NCBI GenBank assembly: GCA_003559575.1
Contig: PWKZ01000270.1
Span: 1 to 34,810, forward strand
Length of the DNA: 34,810 bases
Reading direction: 5' to 3'
DNA from: Bradymonadales bacterium
Lineage (GTDB): Bacteria > Myxococcota_A > UBA9042 > PWKZ01
Positions 24,782-33,213 of this stretch are shown in pieces. The notes under the pieces are model-generated. The model was not told where the DNA came from. It worked only from the letters and a program-made list of their open reading frames with translations, and ran no database searches. Every line of letters starts with the position of its first letter. Within the stretch, counting starts at the first letter, position 1. The translations under genes and the position numbers were made by a program.

Positions 24782-25630
24782 TCAACCGCTCTCTCGCCGG
24801 CGCTCGTGGCGATCGAGCTCCAGCGCGGCCTCCAGGGCCACCTCGATGGCGCGCTCCTCGGCTTCGCGTATCGTCTCGGGTTCTGTAAACGGCTGGTCGT
24901 CGCCAATGACGGCCAGCAGGGCGCCTGTCTTGATGATATCCGTGGAGTCGGGTGCGGCGCAAAGCGGGCGCGGCGGCGTGCCGTGGACCGCTGCCAGCAC
25001 AAACAGGTGGGAGGTCTCCATCTCGCTCGCGAGCGCGCCGAGATCGGCCAATAGTCGCTTGTAGCGGTGGTTCTCTTCGGCGCGCGGGCCGTATCCGAAC
25101 TCTCGGTCGAACAGCGAGTCCTTGGTGTGCACGACTCCCGAGTAGGTGAGGGCGCTCAGGCCGAGTGTGGCGGTGGCTGTCGAGAGCGCCGCGATCCAGT
25201 CGGGATGGGCCACCGCCGGGTACTCGCGCGGTGCATAGGCCCCCGAGGTCGCCTCATCGCGTACGGCGGCCGTGGCGATGACCAGTGAGCCGGCCGTGAC
25301 CACCTTCGGCTGCAACGACCCTGAGGTGCCGACCCGCAAGAAGCGACGCGCCCCCAGTTGAATTAGCTCGGTCACTACGATGTCGAGGCTGGGGCAGCCC
25401 ATGCCGGTGGGGACTATTCCGAGATCGAGGGGCGGACCGCCGGACTCCAGGGTTCCGACAAACACATCAAGTCCTCGCTCACTCGTGTGGACGCGCCGAT
25501 CATCGAGGCGCTCGGCGATTGCGCGTGCCCTGCCGAGGGAGCCCGGGAGCAAAAAGAAGCGGCCCCGACCGCCGTTTCCGGCGACCTCAGCGGGGCTCAC
25601 CGCCAGATGGTGAGCTTTGAACGAGCCCAT
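24782..25630 (-). CDS. Nucleoside phosphorylase, uridine-phosphorylase type
   Basis: 282 residues. The enzyme splits a nucleoside with phosphate into base and ribose-1-phosphate. Motifs are LLPGSLGRARAIAERL near the N-terminus (phosphate site, usually PGDP.R), RVGTSGSLQP, TKDSLFDREFG, and SEMETSHLF (Glu203-Met204-Glu205, ribose binding). Uridine is the likely base donor from the overall pattern. The start lies two bases after the stop of the phosphoribosyltransferase gene, so the pair is co-transcribed. Phosphorylase plus phosphoribosyltransferase would make a uridine salvage pair. Confidence 0.9.
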   Translation of the reverse strand: MGSFKAHHLAVSPAEVAGNGGRGRFFLLPGSLGRARAIAERLDDRRVHTSERGLDVFVGTLESGGPPLDLGIVPTGMGCPSLDIVVTELIQLGARRFLRVGTSGSLQPKVVTAGSLVIATAAVRDEATSGAYAPREYPAVAHPDWIAALSTATATLGLSALTYSGVVHTKDSLFDREFGYGPRAEENHRYKRLLADLGALASEMETSHLFVLAAVHGTPPRPLCAAPDSTDIIKTGALLAVIGDDQPFTEPETIREAEERAIEVALEAALELDRHERRRESG

Positions 25631-25632
25631 GC

Positions 25633-26778
25633 CTACGACCTCGCCGCGCCCGGTACCGCGTTTGCGCGTGTCTCTTGACCGCCGGCGGCTCGCAGCGCGG
25701 CCAGTCGGTCAGCGCAGAGTCGGCGCAGCGCTTCGGCGGTGGCGAGTCGCTTGGATTGCTCCTTGCGTCGCTTAAAGCCGTCGTGGATGTCTATGAGCAG
25801 GGGATCAGGCACCCCTCTCCAACGCCGGCGGTGGATCTCGAGGAAGTTATCCATGGTCCGGTAGTCGTCCTCCGGCCAGCGCTCTTGCAGCGCCTCCGCC
25901 AGGGTTCCGCCGCCCCGGGCCCATTCGGCCTGCGCTTCCCAATAGCCGGCCGTGTCGGCGAGATAGCGAGGGACTTCGAAGGAGCGTGAGCCGGAATCAT
26001 AGATAGCGCAACGCTCGAGCGGGTAGCTCTCTTTCTCATAATGTGAGCGGACGAGCTCGGGGGCCAGGAGCGCTCCGCGACGGATCAGGTCGGTCCCCGG
26101 GATCGCCAAGCGGATGTCGGTTGTGCTGTCCACCAGGCGGAACTTGCCCTCCAGGTAGACGAGGATTGTGCGCTCGTAATCGGAGTAGCGGGAGCGCAGG
26201 CGTTTGTCGAAATCCTCCAGCACTTTCTCCGCTTTGTGGCAGCCGATGGTGAACATCACCAACCCGCGCAGGGAACCGCCGCTCCGCTTGACGCGCTCGG
26301 CGATGACCTCCATCCCGTTGGCGATGGTGACTCCGGTGGCCACCACATCTCCCATCACCAACACCGATTTGTCCGGGATGTTGAGCTTGCGATACATGTC
26401 CTCACGCACCTGCCAGCGACCGTCGATTCGCCGGCGCTGCGAACTCATGAAGGCCGAGGGGTGGCTGTTGAATCCGTAGGCCTCCGAGAGCGCGCGCCGG
26501 ATCTCGAAGTTCAGTCCGCCGCGGAGAAAGTGGACCACGCAGACGCGCTCTTGCGGGGTGGCGGCCAAGAACCGGGAGAACGGCGCTTCGGCCAGCGCCG
26601 CGGTCATGGCCTCTTGGAGTGCGCCGGTGAACTCCATCCCGAGCAGCTCGGGCTGGTTGCAGATCCGGCGCGACGGGGCGGTCGAGACCACATAGCGCTC
26701 CACTCGCCCCTGGTGATCGCCGAGGAGGCGGTAGTAGGAGGTCCGCGAGGAACTCGCTTGCAGTTCCAGGTATTGCAT
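25633..26778 (-). CDS. Phosphoribosyltransferase-fold protein
   Basis: 381 residues from ATG 26778 (GGGAG 8 bases upstream; the TTG one codon before is less likely). Residues 80-100 (CVVHFLRGGLNFEIRRAL) and VLVMGDVVATGVTIANGM (PRPP loop, about 139-156) fit the type I phosphoribosyltransferase fold, reminiscent of uracil phosphoribosyltransferase. The acidic pair at the loop start is only partly kept (Gly-Asp rather than Asp-Asp). The C-terminal 150 residues are an Arg/Glu-rich helical extension I do not recognise. It is co-transcribed with the uridine-phosphorylase-like gene. It could make UMP from uracil, but the altered loop leaves activity open. Confidence 0.78.
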   Translation of the reverse strand: MQYLELQASSSRTSYYRLLGDHQGRVERYVVSTAPSRRICNQPELLGMEFTGALQEAMTAALAEAPFSRFLAATPQERVCVVHFLRGGLNFEIRRALSEAYGFNSHPSAFMSSQRRRIDGRWQVREDMYRKLNIPDKSVLVMGDVVATGVTIANGMEVIAERVKRSGGSLRGLVMFTIGCHKAEKVLEDFDKRLRSRYSDYERTILVYLEGKFRLVDSTTDIRLAIPGTDLIRRGALLAPELVRSHYEKESYPLERCAIYDSGSRSFEVPRYLADTAGYWEAQAEWARGGGTLAEALQERWPEDDYRTMDNFLEIHRRRWRGVPDPLLIDIHDGFKRRKEQSKRLATAEALRRLCADRLAALRAAGGQETRANAVPGAARS

Positions 26779-26919
26779 CAAAATGCTCCCGAAGGGCGCT
26801 TCTTCTCAAGCGCCGGCGCTTGCATGGTTGTCGTCCGGCGGCATGTGAGCTTCGAGCGCACACGCCCTCGCCTGCCGGGCGCGAATGATAGCCCTCTCAC
26901 TCCACCGAAGCAACTCCCT

Positions 26920-27080
26920 CCCTAATCCTCAATCCTCCACCCCTTCCGGGATTCGGGAAGCGATTCGGGCCCAACTGCGGCGTCACCTGCACCGAAAACG
27001 GTGCTCGACGTAGCGCTGCGTTTCCCTCCGGCCAAGCCGTCTCTCTTGCATCTCACTCCGGTTCGACGCGCTCGGTAATC
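26920..27080 (+). repeat. Diverged copy of the dispersed repeat (copy E)
   Basis: It shares CTGCGGCGTCACCTG, CACCGAA and GGTGCTCGACGTAGCGCTGC with copy F in the same order and spacing, but the flanks differ. Its left end CCTCAATCCTCCAC matches the end of copy G, defining a second subfamily of ends. It occupies the gap between divergent genes at 26778 and 27163. Apart from it and a ribosome site the gap shows nothing clear. Confidence 0.65.
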
Positions 27081-27162
27081 GGTTTGAAACACCCCACTAG
27101 TTGCGCCGTTGCGATTAGCCCGCTATCACATTGCAAGGTCACGTCCTCTTGGGAGAGGTGTC

Positions 27163-28389
27163 ATGCATCGTTTTCAGCACATCGCGCCCGACGAACTGCT
27201 CCTTGATTCGTTCAGGCTCGGAAAGCTCGTCTACGAATCCGGCTTCCGGCCCAAACATGCGATCTCGATCTGGCGCGGAGGCACTCCGGTGGGACTCGGG
27301 GTCGACGCCTATTTTCGGCTTCAAGGGACCTTCATTCACCACACCACCATTACCACGAGCTCCTACACCGGGGTGCGGGAGCAGGGCGATGTGGTGGTCA
27401 AAGGGCTCGAGCATCTCGTCCGCTCGGTTTGTCGCGAAGACGGCCTGCTGATAATCGACGACGTCTACGAGAGCGGCAACACCATCAAGACCATCGTCGC
27501 CACCCTGCGAGAGCGTGCGCGGCAGAACGCTCCCGAGGAGATTCGAATCGCAACTGTGCATCGGAAGCCGAGCCGTTCGCGCTACGACGAGCTGCCGGTC
27601 CACCACCTGTACGATGTCGACGGCGATGTTTGGCTCGACTACCCGCACGAGCTGGCCGATCTGATGATCGACGGCGATCCCGACCAGAGGCTCATCAGAC
27701 AAAAGTCACCCGAGATTCACGCCATCCTGCGCGGCGAGGAGCCCCCCATCCCCTCCGCCCCGGCGGACGCGGAGGGTGTGGAGGAGGGGTACGTCTACGT
27801 TACCGCGAGGGAGCTGCTCCACGACGCGTTTCGGCTCGGAGTGAGGATCGCCGAGACCGGCTACCGGCCCGACTTTCTGGTGGCGCTGTGGCCCGGGGGG
27901 GTCTTTGCGGGTCTCGCCCTGCACGAGGTGTTCAAGTATTGGGAGAGGCTTGATCGCTCGGGGGGCGACGGTGGCCGCCCGGATCACATCGCCCTCAACA
28001 CTACCCGTACTCACCTGACCTACCGCACGCAAATTCTGGGGCTTGACTATCTGCTGGAGAGGGTCGCTCGGCACCACCAGATTTTGATAGTTGACACAGG
28101 GTTCCAGAGTGGGCGAATGGCGAGCGATGTGGTCAACACGCTCAAGGAGGGGTTGCGGCGCAATCTCGATTTACGCAAGGTCAGGATAGCGGCGGTTTAC
28201 TGGAAACGTGACGACTCGAGCACCTGGACCGTAAGACCATTTCGCACCGTGCCCGACTTCTATCTGAAAGCGATGAGCCGCTACGTCATCCTACCCCACG
28301 CAGTCTATCGTTTCCGCGCTCCTCGCCGCGAGCTTGGGCGCGACAACCCGGATCTCGCCGCGCTACTCTTCCCTCGAGACGAAACTTGA
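27163..28389 (+). CDS. Tandem two-domain phosphoribosyltransferase-like protein
   Basis: 408 residues from ATG 27163 with GGAGAGGTG upstream. Two repeated halves each begin with a similar block: FRLGKLVYESGFRPKHAISIWRGG cut at about 40, and FRLGVRIAETGYRPDFLVALWPGG about 205 residues later. The first half has a canonical PRPP loop, LLIIDDVYESGNTIK (95-109, Asp99-Asp100). The second has ILIVDTGFQSGRMAS, where the acidic pair and Thr are lost, so it is probably inactive or regulatory. Single-domain relatives are xanthine/hypoxanthine-type phosphoribosyltransferases. The gene is divergent from the uridine salvage pair. Substrate unknown. Confidence 0.85.
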   Translation: MHRFQHIAPDELLLDSFRLGKLVYESGFRPKHAISIWRGGTPVGLGVDAYFRLQGTFIHHTTITTSSYTGVREQGDVVVKGLEHLVRSVCREDGLLIIDDVYESGNTIKTIVATLRERARQNAPEEIRIATVHRKPSRSRYDELPVHHLYDVDGDVWLDYPHELADLMIDGDPDQRLIRQKSPEIHAILRGEEPPIPSAPADAEGVEEGYVYVTARELLHDAFRLGVRIAETGYRPDFLVALWPGGVFAGLALHEVFKYWERLDRSGGDGGRPDHIALNTTRTHLTYRTQILGLDYLLERVARHHQILIVDTGFQSGRMASDVVNTLKEGLRRNLDLRKVRIAAVYWKRDDSSTWTVRPFRTVPDFYLKAMSRYVILPHAVYRFRAPRRELGRDNPDLAALLFPRDET

Positions 28390-28409
28390 GCCTTTCGAGA
28401 GGGCGCGGT

Positions 28410-28940
28410 TCATTCTTCGTCGTGGGGTACCAGCAGATCTTTTTGTTCATGTTTCAGGGTCTTGAGCAGAATGATCGTATAGCGCTTGGTCACATCGGGG
28501 GGGATCGAGTGCTCCTTCTCAACACTCTCGGCCACCCACCCGATGCTCCGCCCCTTGGCGAGTAGATCGAGGATCAGGGGGGTGGCGAGCTCCAACGCCT
28601 TACCATAGCGGTCGAGTTCGGGCTTCGTTATCAGCACCTGGGAGCGGGTCATGAGGTGGAGGACGAATTGCAGCCCTGCGTAGAGGAGCACCAGAATTCC
28701 AAGCGGGAAACGAAACCCTCGGAGCTCGAGGATGAACCAGGGCCTGAAAAACCCGACGATCATCATCGCCAGACCGATTCCACCCCAGAACTTGGTTTGC
28801 CTGAGCGGCGACATTCGCAGCATGGCGGCCTCATATGCATCTCCGTCTACCTGTCGGTGCAGGATTGGAGCGGTCGTTGACAGGTCTCGCGGTTGTGCGT
28901 ATTCCTGGGCCGAGGCCGGCGCACGCGGTGTCGAGCCCAT
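28410..28940 (-). CDS. Unknown small membrane protein with two helices
   Basis: 176 residues from ATG 28940 (MGSTPRAPASAQEYA). Upstream in-frame ATGs at 28982 and 29024 lie inside repeat copy F and would add MSRRLGLQLG or a longer run. Two hydrophobic helices (FWGGIGLAMMIVGFFRPWFI and FPLGILVLLYAGLQFVLHLM) form a hairpin in the middle, and the C-terminal half is soluble and charged (KPELDRYGKALELATPLILD), ending in acidic residues. I do not recognise the family. It is convergent with the tandem phosphoribosyltransferase gene, 20 bases away. Confidence 0.7.
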   Translation of the reverse strand: MGSTPRAPASAQEYAQPRDLSTTAPILHRQVDGDAYEAAMLRMSPLRQTKFWGGIGLAMMIVGFFRPWFILELRGFRFPLGILVLLYAGLQFVLHLMTRSQVLITKPELDRYGKALELATPLILDLLAKGRSIGWVAESVEKEHSIPPDVTKRYTIILLKTLKHEQKDLLVPHDEE

Positions 28941-28964
28941 TCGTCGCACGAAGCCAAGTTGTAG

Positions 28965-29141
28965 CCCTAATCGTCGGCTCATCCTGGGATTCGCGCGCGG
29001 ATTCAAGCGCATCTGCGGCGTCACCTGTACCGAATTAGTGCTCGACGTAGCGCTGCTACGCCTCCGCCTAATTCGTTTTGTTTCCTTGCATTTGCACCTG
29101 ACTCCACACGCTCGGTCCTCAGAACAAGCCGACGATTAGGG
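28965..29141 (+). repeat. Full-length MITE-like repeat (copy F, reference copy)
   Basis: 177 bases with perfect 15-bp terminal inverted repeats CCCTAATCGTCGGCT and AGCCGACGATTAGGG. A nested perfect inverted repeat CGAATTAG/CTAATTCG brackets the central GTAGCGCTGCTAC palindrome. It has no transposase and is too short to code for one, so it is a non-autonomous element or a structured dispersed repeat. It sits between divergent genes, 11 bases before proC. Confidence 0.92.
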
Positions 29142-29152
29142 GGGTAGAGTAC

Positions 29153-29965
29153 ATGCTTGACAGAAGATTCGCCATCATCGGAGGGGCCGGCAAGATCGGC
29201 ACCGCTATTCTCAACGGAATGCTCGGTCAGCGCGCCGTAGTCCCGAGCCAGGTGGTCGTGACGGCTCGTCACGAGAGTTCGCTGGTGGCGCCCCGGGAGC
29301 TGGGGGTCGGCGCCACCACCGACAACTGTGAGGCCGTGAGGGGGGCGGACGTAATCGTGCTATGCGTTCACCCCGAGGACGCTCTCAAGATCTTGGACGA
29401 GGTGGCGGCAGAGCTTTCGGCGCGGCAACTGGTCATCTCGGTGGTCACTGGTCTCTCCACCACCGCTGTCGAGTGCCGGCTCCCGCCGGATGTCTCGGTC
29501 GCGCGCGCGATGCCCAACACTGCGCTGCATGTGGCCCAGTCAATGACAGCGGTGTGCCGCGGCGCGCGGGTCTCCGACGACGATCTGCGATTAGCGGTGC
29601 AGATTTTCGAGATGGTGGGCGAGGTCGAGGTCCTGGACGAGCGCCACATGAACGCCGCCACCGGACTCGGCGGGTGTGGCCCGGCGTTCGTCTTCAAGAT
29701 CATCGAGGCGCTGGCCGAGGGTGGGGTCAAGGTCGGTTTGCCGCGCGAGGCGGCGCGCAAAATGGCGGCGCAAGTTCTGCGTGGTGCCTCTGAGATGGTC
29801 ATCAGCACGGGCAAGCACCCCGCGGCGCTCAAGGATGAGGTCACGACGCCGGGGGGATGTACCATCGACGGCATCGCCAAGCTGGAGCAGCACGGGATCT
29901 CAATCGCCCTCATCGACGCAGTGGAGACCTCCACCTGCAAGGCCGGCCGCCTCCTGCGTGAATAG
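29153..29965 (+). CDS. proC: Pyrroline-5-carboxylate reductase
   Basis: 270 residues, standard length. It reduces pyrroline-5-carboxylate to proline with NAD(P)H, the last step of proline synthesis. The Rossmann motif is IIGGAGKIGTAI near the N-terminus. MPNTALHVAQSM, ATGLGGCGPAFVFKIIEAL and DEVTTPGGCTIDGI are the signature blocks of the family. The start has a G-rich sequence 8 bases upstream that is partly the end of repeat copy F. The 3' end overlaps the convergent nucleotidyltransferase gene by 66 bp. Confidence 0.96.
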   Translation: MLDRRFAIIGGAGKIGTAILNGMLGQRAVVPSQVVVTARHESSLVAPRELGVGATTDNCEAVRGADVIVLCVHPEDALKILDEVAAELSARQLVISVVTGLSTTAVECRLPPDVSVARAMPNTALHVAQSMTAVCRGARVSDDDLRLAVQIFEMVGEVEVLDERHMNAATGLGGCGPAFVFKIIEALAEGGVKVGLPREAARKMAAQVLRGASEMVISTGKHPAALKDEVTTPGGCTIDGIAKLEQHGISIALIDAVETSTCKAGRLLRE

Positions 29966-30709
29966 TTGCCTTTCGGCGTGGGCCAGCATCTCGGGAGTGT
30001 CCACATCTTGCCAGAATGCGTCGCCGATGTCGTGGGCGCGGAAACGACCCTTCGCGGCCAGGAGGCGCATTCCGTCCGAGAGGCTGCAATCGCCGTCGAC
30101 GAGCGCCTCTTCCAGCGCATCGAAGATCGCCGGGCGACAGACGAACAGGCCGCAATCCACCGCGTTGTAGTCCTCGAGTGCCTTGTCGATGGCGACGATC
30201 CTCGTGCCGTCGGTCTTGACTTTGGTGGCGTCGTCCAGATCGAAGACCTCCGTGATCCGGCGGTCGATGGCCAATACAACTTCGCCATGACAAAGCGGAG
30301 CGGCCAGCAGCCCCCTCAAGAGGCGGTCCTCGAAAAGGTGATCGGACATCAAGAGCGCGAACGGCTCAGCCACGGCCTGTCGCGCCTTGAGCAGCGACAG
30401 CCCGTTTGAGCGGCGCCATTCGTTGTTCCACACGAAGTCGAACGAGATGGGTGGGAGGTGCTCTGAAGAGAGCACGAAGTCCTGAATCCGCTGTCCTTCG
30501 AAACCCACCACGAGAGTTACCCGACTGATGCCGGCGCGGAAAAGCGCGTTGCTGACCCAGACCAGGAGCGGTACCCCCCTGACGGGCAGCAGCGGTTTGG
30601 GCAGGCACGTGCCGGAGTCCGGTCCGAGCCCGAGGCGGGTTCCCATGCCGGCGGCCAAAATAACCGCGCGGCGCACGTTCGGCGTGAAGGCGGTAGCGCT
30701 CGAGGTCAT
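29900..30709 (-). CDS. Sugar/inositol-phosphate nucleotidyltransferase
   Basis: 269 residues from ATG 30709, with GGAG 7 bases upstream. It has the N-terminal signature VILAAGMGTRLG (16-27), CLPKPLLPV (Lys38), and the metal-site stretch LLMSDHLFED. These enzymes join an NTP to a phosphorylated alcohol or sugar. Because a CDP-alcohol phosphotransferase gene lies just upstream in the same direction, CTP:inositol-1-phosphate cytidylyltransferase or a close relative is the best guess; in some organisms the two activities are fused. Its stop lies inside proC's coding sequence on the other strand. Confidence 0.85.
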   Translation of the reverse strand: MTSSATAFTPNVRRAVILAAGMGTRLGLGPDSGTCLPKPLLPVRGVPLLVWVSNALFRAGISRVTLVVGFEGQRIQDFVLSSEHLPPISFDFVWNNEWRRSNGLSLLKARQAVAEPFALLMSDHLFEDRLLRGLLAAPLCHGEVVLAIDRRITEVFDLDDATKVKTDGTRIVAIDKALEDYNAVDCGLFVCRPAIFDALEEALVDGDCSLSDGMRLLAAKGRFRAHDIGDAFWQDVDTPEMLAHAERQLFTQEAAGLAGGGLHCVDEGD

Positions 30710-30762
30710 GTCTTACTCCATTGGTGTACGTATGCTCCACCCATGAGAGGGCACAAGGTGTG

Positions 30763-32187
30763 TCAGCGCCGAGTCGGTACTCGCGCCGGCAAAGCGCCCG
30801 GCGTGGGGGAGGAGGGCGGCATGACCGTCACCGGGGAGGATCTCTCGGCGAGCACCAACTGGACGCTCTTGCCGGCTTGTGCCATGCGAACCGCCAACAC
30901 CTCTTGCCCGACGCAAGTCGCGAGCACGATCAAGTTGGCGGTGGTGGTGATGACGAGCATCCACGGCAGCAGGCCGACAATCGAGACAGCCAGCAGCAGA
31001 GCGATGTAGAAGTCGCGCTTGACGACGTACTTGGCCTTGTCGAGGACCGCCGCGAGGGGGCCGCGAGCCCCGTCGCCCTTGCCGTTGCCGCGCTCGAAGA
31101 GCCACTTGATTGCCAGGAGGTCACCGCGCCCGTTGCTGATGAGGAGGCGATACTGATAGGCCGTGGCCAGCAGCGACGGGACGGCGTTGGCGAACCCCAG
31201 CACAACCCACAAAGAGGAGCCCGTCATGCGATAGGCGCCGATCGCCAGGGCGATGAAGAACAGGTTGTTGGCGACGTCGTCGGCGATGGTGTCCATCCAC
31301 TCCCCGACAACCGACATCTGGTAGCGGACTCGCGCCAACTCGCCGTCGACGCCGTCAAGGATCGAGTTCAACTTGAACAGGAACGCGCCCAGCAGGAACA
31401 TCCAGTAGCCACCCTGCATTACGATAAGCGCGGTGATGAGCCCGAGCACCAGGTTCCCCAACGAGATGTGGTTGGGCGAGATGGGCAGATGCGCGATGCG
31501 ACGGCTGATGAACAGCGAGATGTTGCGGTTGAGGTGACGTGAGACGATGCCGTCATGCGGTTTGCGGCAAGAGTTCCACAGATTATCTTCCGCCTTGCGG
31601 ATGGCCGCCTGGCTATCGACTCGGATCCAGAACACCCCGTCCACCGCCAGGCGATTTAACTCGCCTCGCTGCTCGGCGAGGGCGGTGTCCCAGCGGCAGC
31701 CGTTGAAGTTGATGAGTGCCTCGCGCGTGCAATGGGCCATGCCCACCGGAAGGTCGCCGTCGAACAGCGCGGTCAGCCCACCTTCCGGGGGTGACGCGTC
31801 GGCGGTGGCGCGAATCAGTTGGCGGTCGAAGACCGTGTCGGCGCGCACCAGCAAAGCGCGCTCACCGACGAAGGCGACCGCCGGCGAAACGGAGAGCCAG
31901 CCGCGCTCGCGGGCGCTTTGGTCGGTGATGAGCCGGACCCTCATGCGCTGTGGGTCGAGCACGCGGCTCATGGCCAGATCGGCCTCGGCGCTTTTCCGCA
32001 GCCAGTCGCCGACTACTACTAACGCGTCTTTGATCCCGGCCCACTGGAGCATCGCCAGTGTCCGTTGGAGCATGGAGAGGCCCGCCACGCGGGTTTCGGT
32101 CGGTGCGAGCGGATCCTGCGGAGTGTCGCTGGTCAGGACGACGGCCTGTGACGGCATCGGCCTGGCGTGGTCTTGCGAACGAGACAT
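30763..32187 (-). CDS. CDP-alcohol phosphatidyltransferase with degenerate nucleotidyltransferase domain
   Basis: 474 residues. The C-terminal membrane half holds the exact CDP-alcohol motif: Asp278, Asp281-Gly282, Ala285-Arg286, Gly295, Asp299, Asp303, with several helices around it. The first 200 residues have the outline of a nucleotidyltransferase domain (MLQRTLAMLQWAGIKDALVV) but lack the LAAGxGxRL loop, so that half is probably inactive. The layout resembles bifunctional cytidylyltransferase/di-inositol-phosphate phosphate synthases, with the active nucleotidyltransferase supplied by the next gene, 53 bases on. The product may be an inositol-type phospholipid or phosphodiester; unknown. 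Confidence 0.87.
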   Translation of the reverse strand: MSRSQDHARPMPSQAVVLTSDTPQDPLAPTETRVAGLSMLQRTLAMLQWAGIKDALVVVGDWLRKSAEADLAMSRVLDPQRMRVRLITDQSARERGWLSVSPAVAFVGERALLVRADTVFDRQLIRATADASPPEGGLTALFDGDLPVGMAHCTREALINFNGCRWDTALAEQRGELNRLAVDGVFWIRVDSQAAIRKAEDNLWNSCRKPHDGIVSRHLNRNISLFISRRIAHLPISPNHISLGNLVLGLITALIVMQGGYWMFLLGAFLFKLNSILDGVDGELARVRYQMSVVGEWMDTIADDVANNLFFIALAIGAYRMTGSSLWVVLGFANAVPSLLATAYQYRLLISNGRGDLLAIKWLFERGNGKGDGARGPLAAVLDKAKYVVKRDFYIALLLAVSIVGLLPWMLVITTTANLIVLATCVGQEVLAVRMAQAGKSVQLVLAERSSPVTVMPPSSPTPGALPARVPTRR

Positions 32188-32427
32188 GGGTGGTCGCTAC
32201 CTCCATATGGATTACCGGGGGAGCTGTTGGACGCTGACTTGGCGGTGCCCGGCGACACCACCGCCGGCCTCGGAGGGAGCAAGTGTCATGCCAGGACGAG
32301 GACTTGCCGCCGAGCACACCGCCCCGCATGGCAAATGTGAATTAATAGCAGAGGGTTGCGCCGGCGTGAGAGGGGCCGTTCAAGGGGGGCGGGGTCCGGG
32401 GGCGGGGGTGCCCCAGGTGGAGTAGGA

Positions 32428-33096
32428 TTAGTCCAGCTCACCGATCTTGTCGCTGTCGTCGTCCTCTTCGACTCGCCGGCGCATGCGGCCGGCGAGATCG
32501 TCCCAGCCGCCCTCTCGCCAAATGCGATTGAACGAGGTCCGGTAGTTGCGCATGATGCTGACCTCGTCGATATCGACGTCGTAGGCCCACCAGCCGCTCT
32601 TGTCGGCCGGCAGGTGGAGTTTGTAGACGACGTCCGCCGCCACCTTGTCGGACTCGATGATGGAGCTCACGAGCGCCCTGTCGCGATCAGAGTTGAACCG
32701 TGTTTCCCCGTGGAGTGCGACGCTGAAGGGGCGGTTGGCCTTGAAGCGGCGCAGGTAGGTGCGCTGGATGAGCCCCTTGAACAGCGTGACGAACTCTTCT
32801 TGTTGGGCCGGTGTGAGCGCGTCCCAGAAACTTCTCCCCGCGAGCATGGCGAACAGCTCGTAGTCGACAAAGCGGTCCATGATGGCGCGGATCTTGTCCT
32901 GCATTTCGGCTTCGTCCGGGGTGGAGGCGATCACCTCTTGGATCTCCTTGTGGCGCGCTTCGATGAGTGCGCGCGGATCATCCTCGAGATCCGGCTCGGG
33001 CTCGGCGGCCCGAAGCTCGGGTGTCAGGCCGAGCAGCATCACTAGCGCGACAGGTAACCAAATAGGGGTTCTTTGTTTGGTCGAACACTGAAGCAT
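32428..33096 (-). CDS. mlaC: MlaC/Ttg2D-family phospholipid-binding periplasmic protein
   Basis: 222 residues. The signal peptide is about 1-30, ending ELRA/AEP. The mature part matches the MlaC fold: an N-terminal helical region, then AMLAGRSFWDALTPAQQEEFVTLFKGL cut after about 20 residues in the usual place, YLRRF, and a beta sheet ending WWAYDVDIDEVSIMRNYR. MlaC carries phospholipids between the outer-membrane MlaA complex and the inner-membrane MlaFEDB transporter. The other mla genes are not in this window. It follows recO and precedes the CDP-alcohol enzyme on the minus strand, so a link to lipid handling is plausible. Confidence 0.9.
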   Translation of the reverse strand: MLQCSTKQRTPIWLPVALVMLLGLTPELRAAEPEPDLEDDPRALIEARHKEIQEVIASTPDEAEMQDKIRAIMDRFVDYELFAMLAGRSFWDALTPAQQEEFVTLFKGLIQRTYLRRFKANRPFSVALHGETRFNSDRDRALVSSIIESDKVAADVVYKLHLPADKSGWWAYDVDIDEVSIMRNYRTSFNRIWREGGWDDLAGRMRRRVEEDDDSDKIGELD

Positions 33097-33213
33097 TTGT
33101 CTCTTCCTTCTGCAGTCCGGCCTGCTGACCGGCTTTTCAAACGGTCACACGCAAGACAAGACGGCGCGCGTGCCGCCGGTATTCAATGAGTTGTCGAAGA
33201 AGGTGCTCGCCGC

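Noticed and set aside
29021-29272. Open frame NRRLVLRTERVE... read through repeat copy F on the minus strand
   Set aside because: Similar peptides appear wherever the repeat occurs, so it reflects the DNA repeat rather than a gene.
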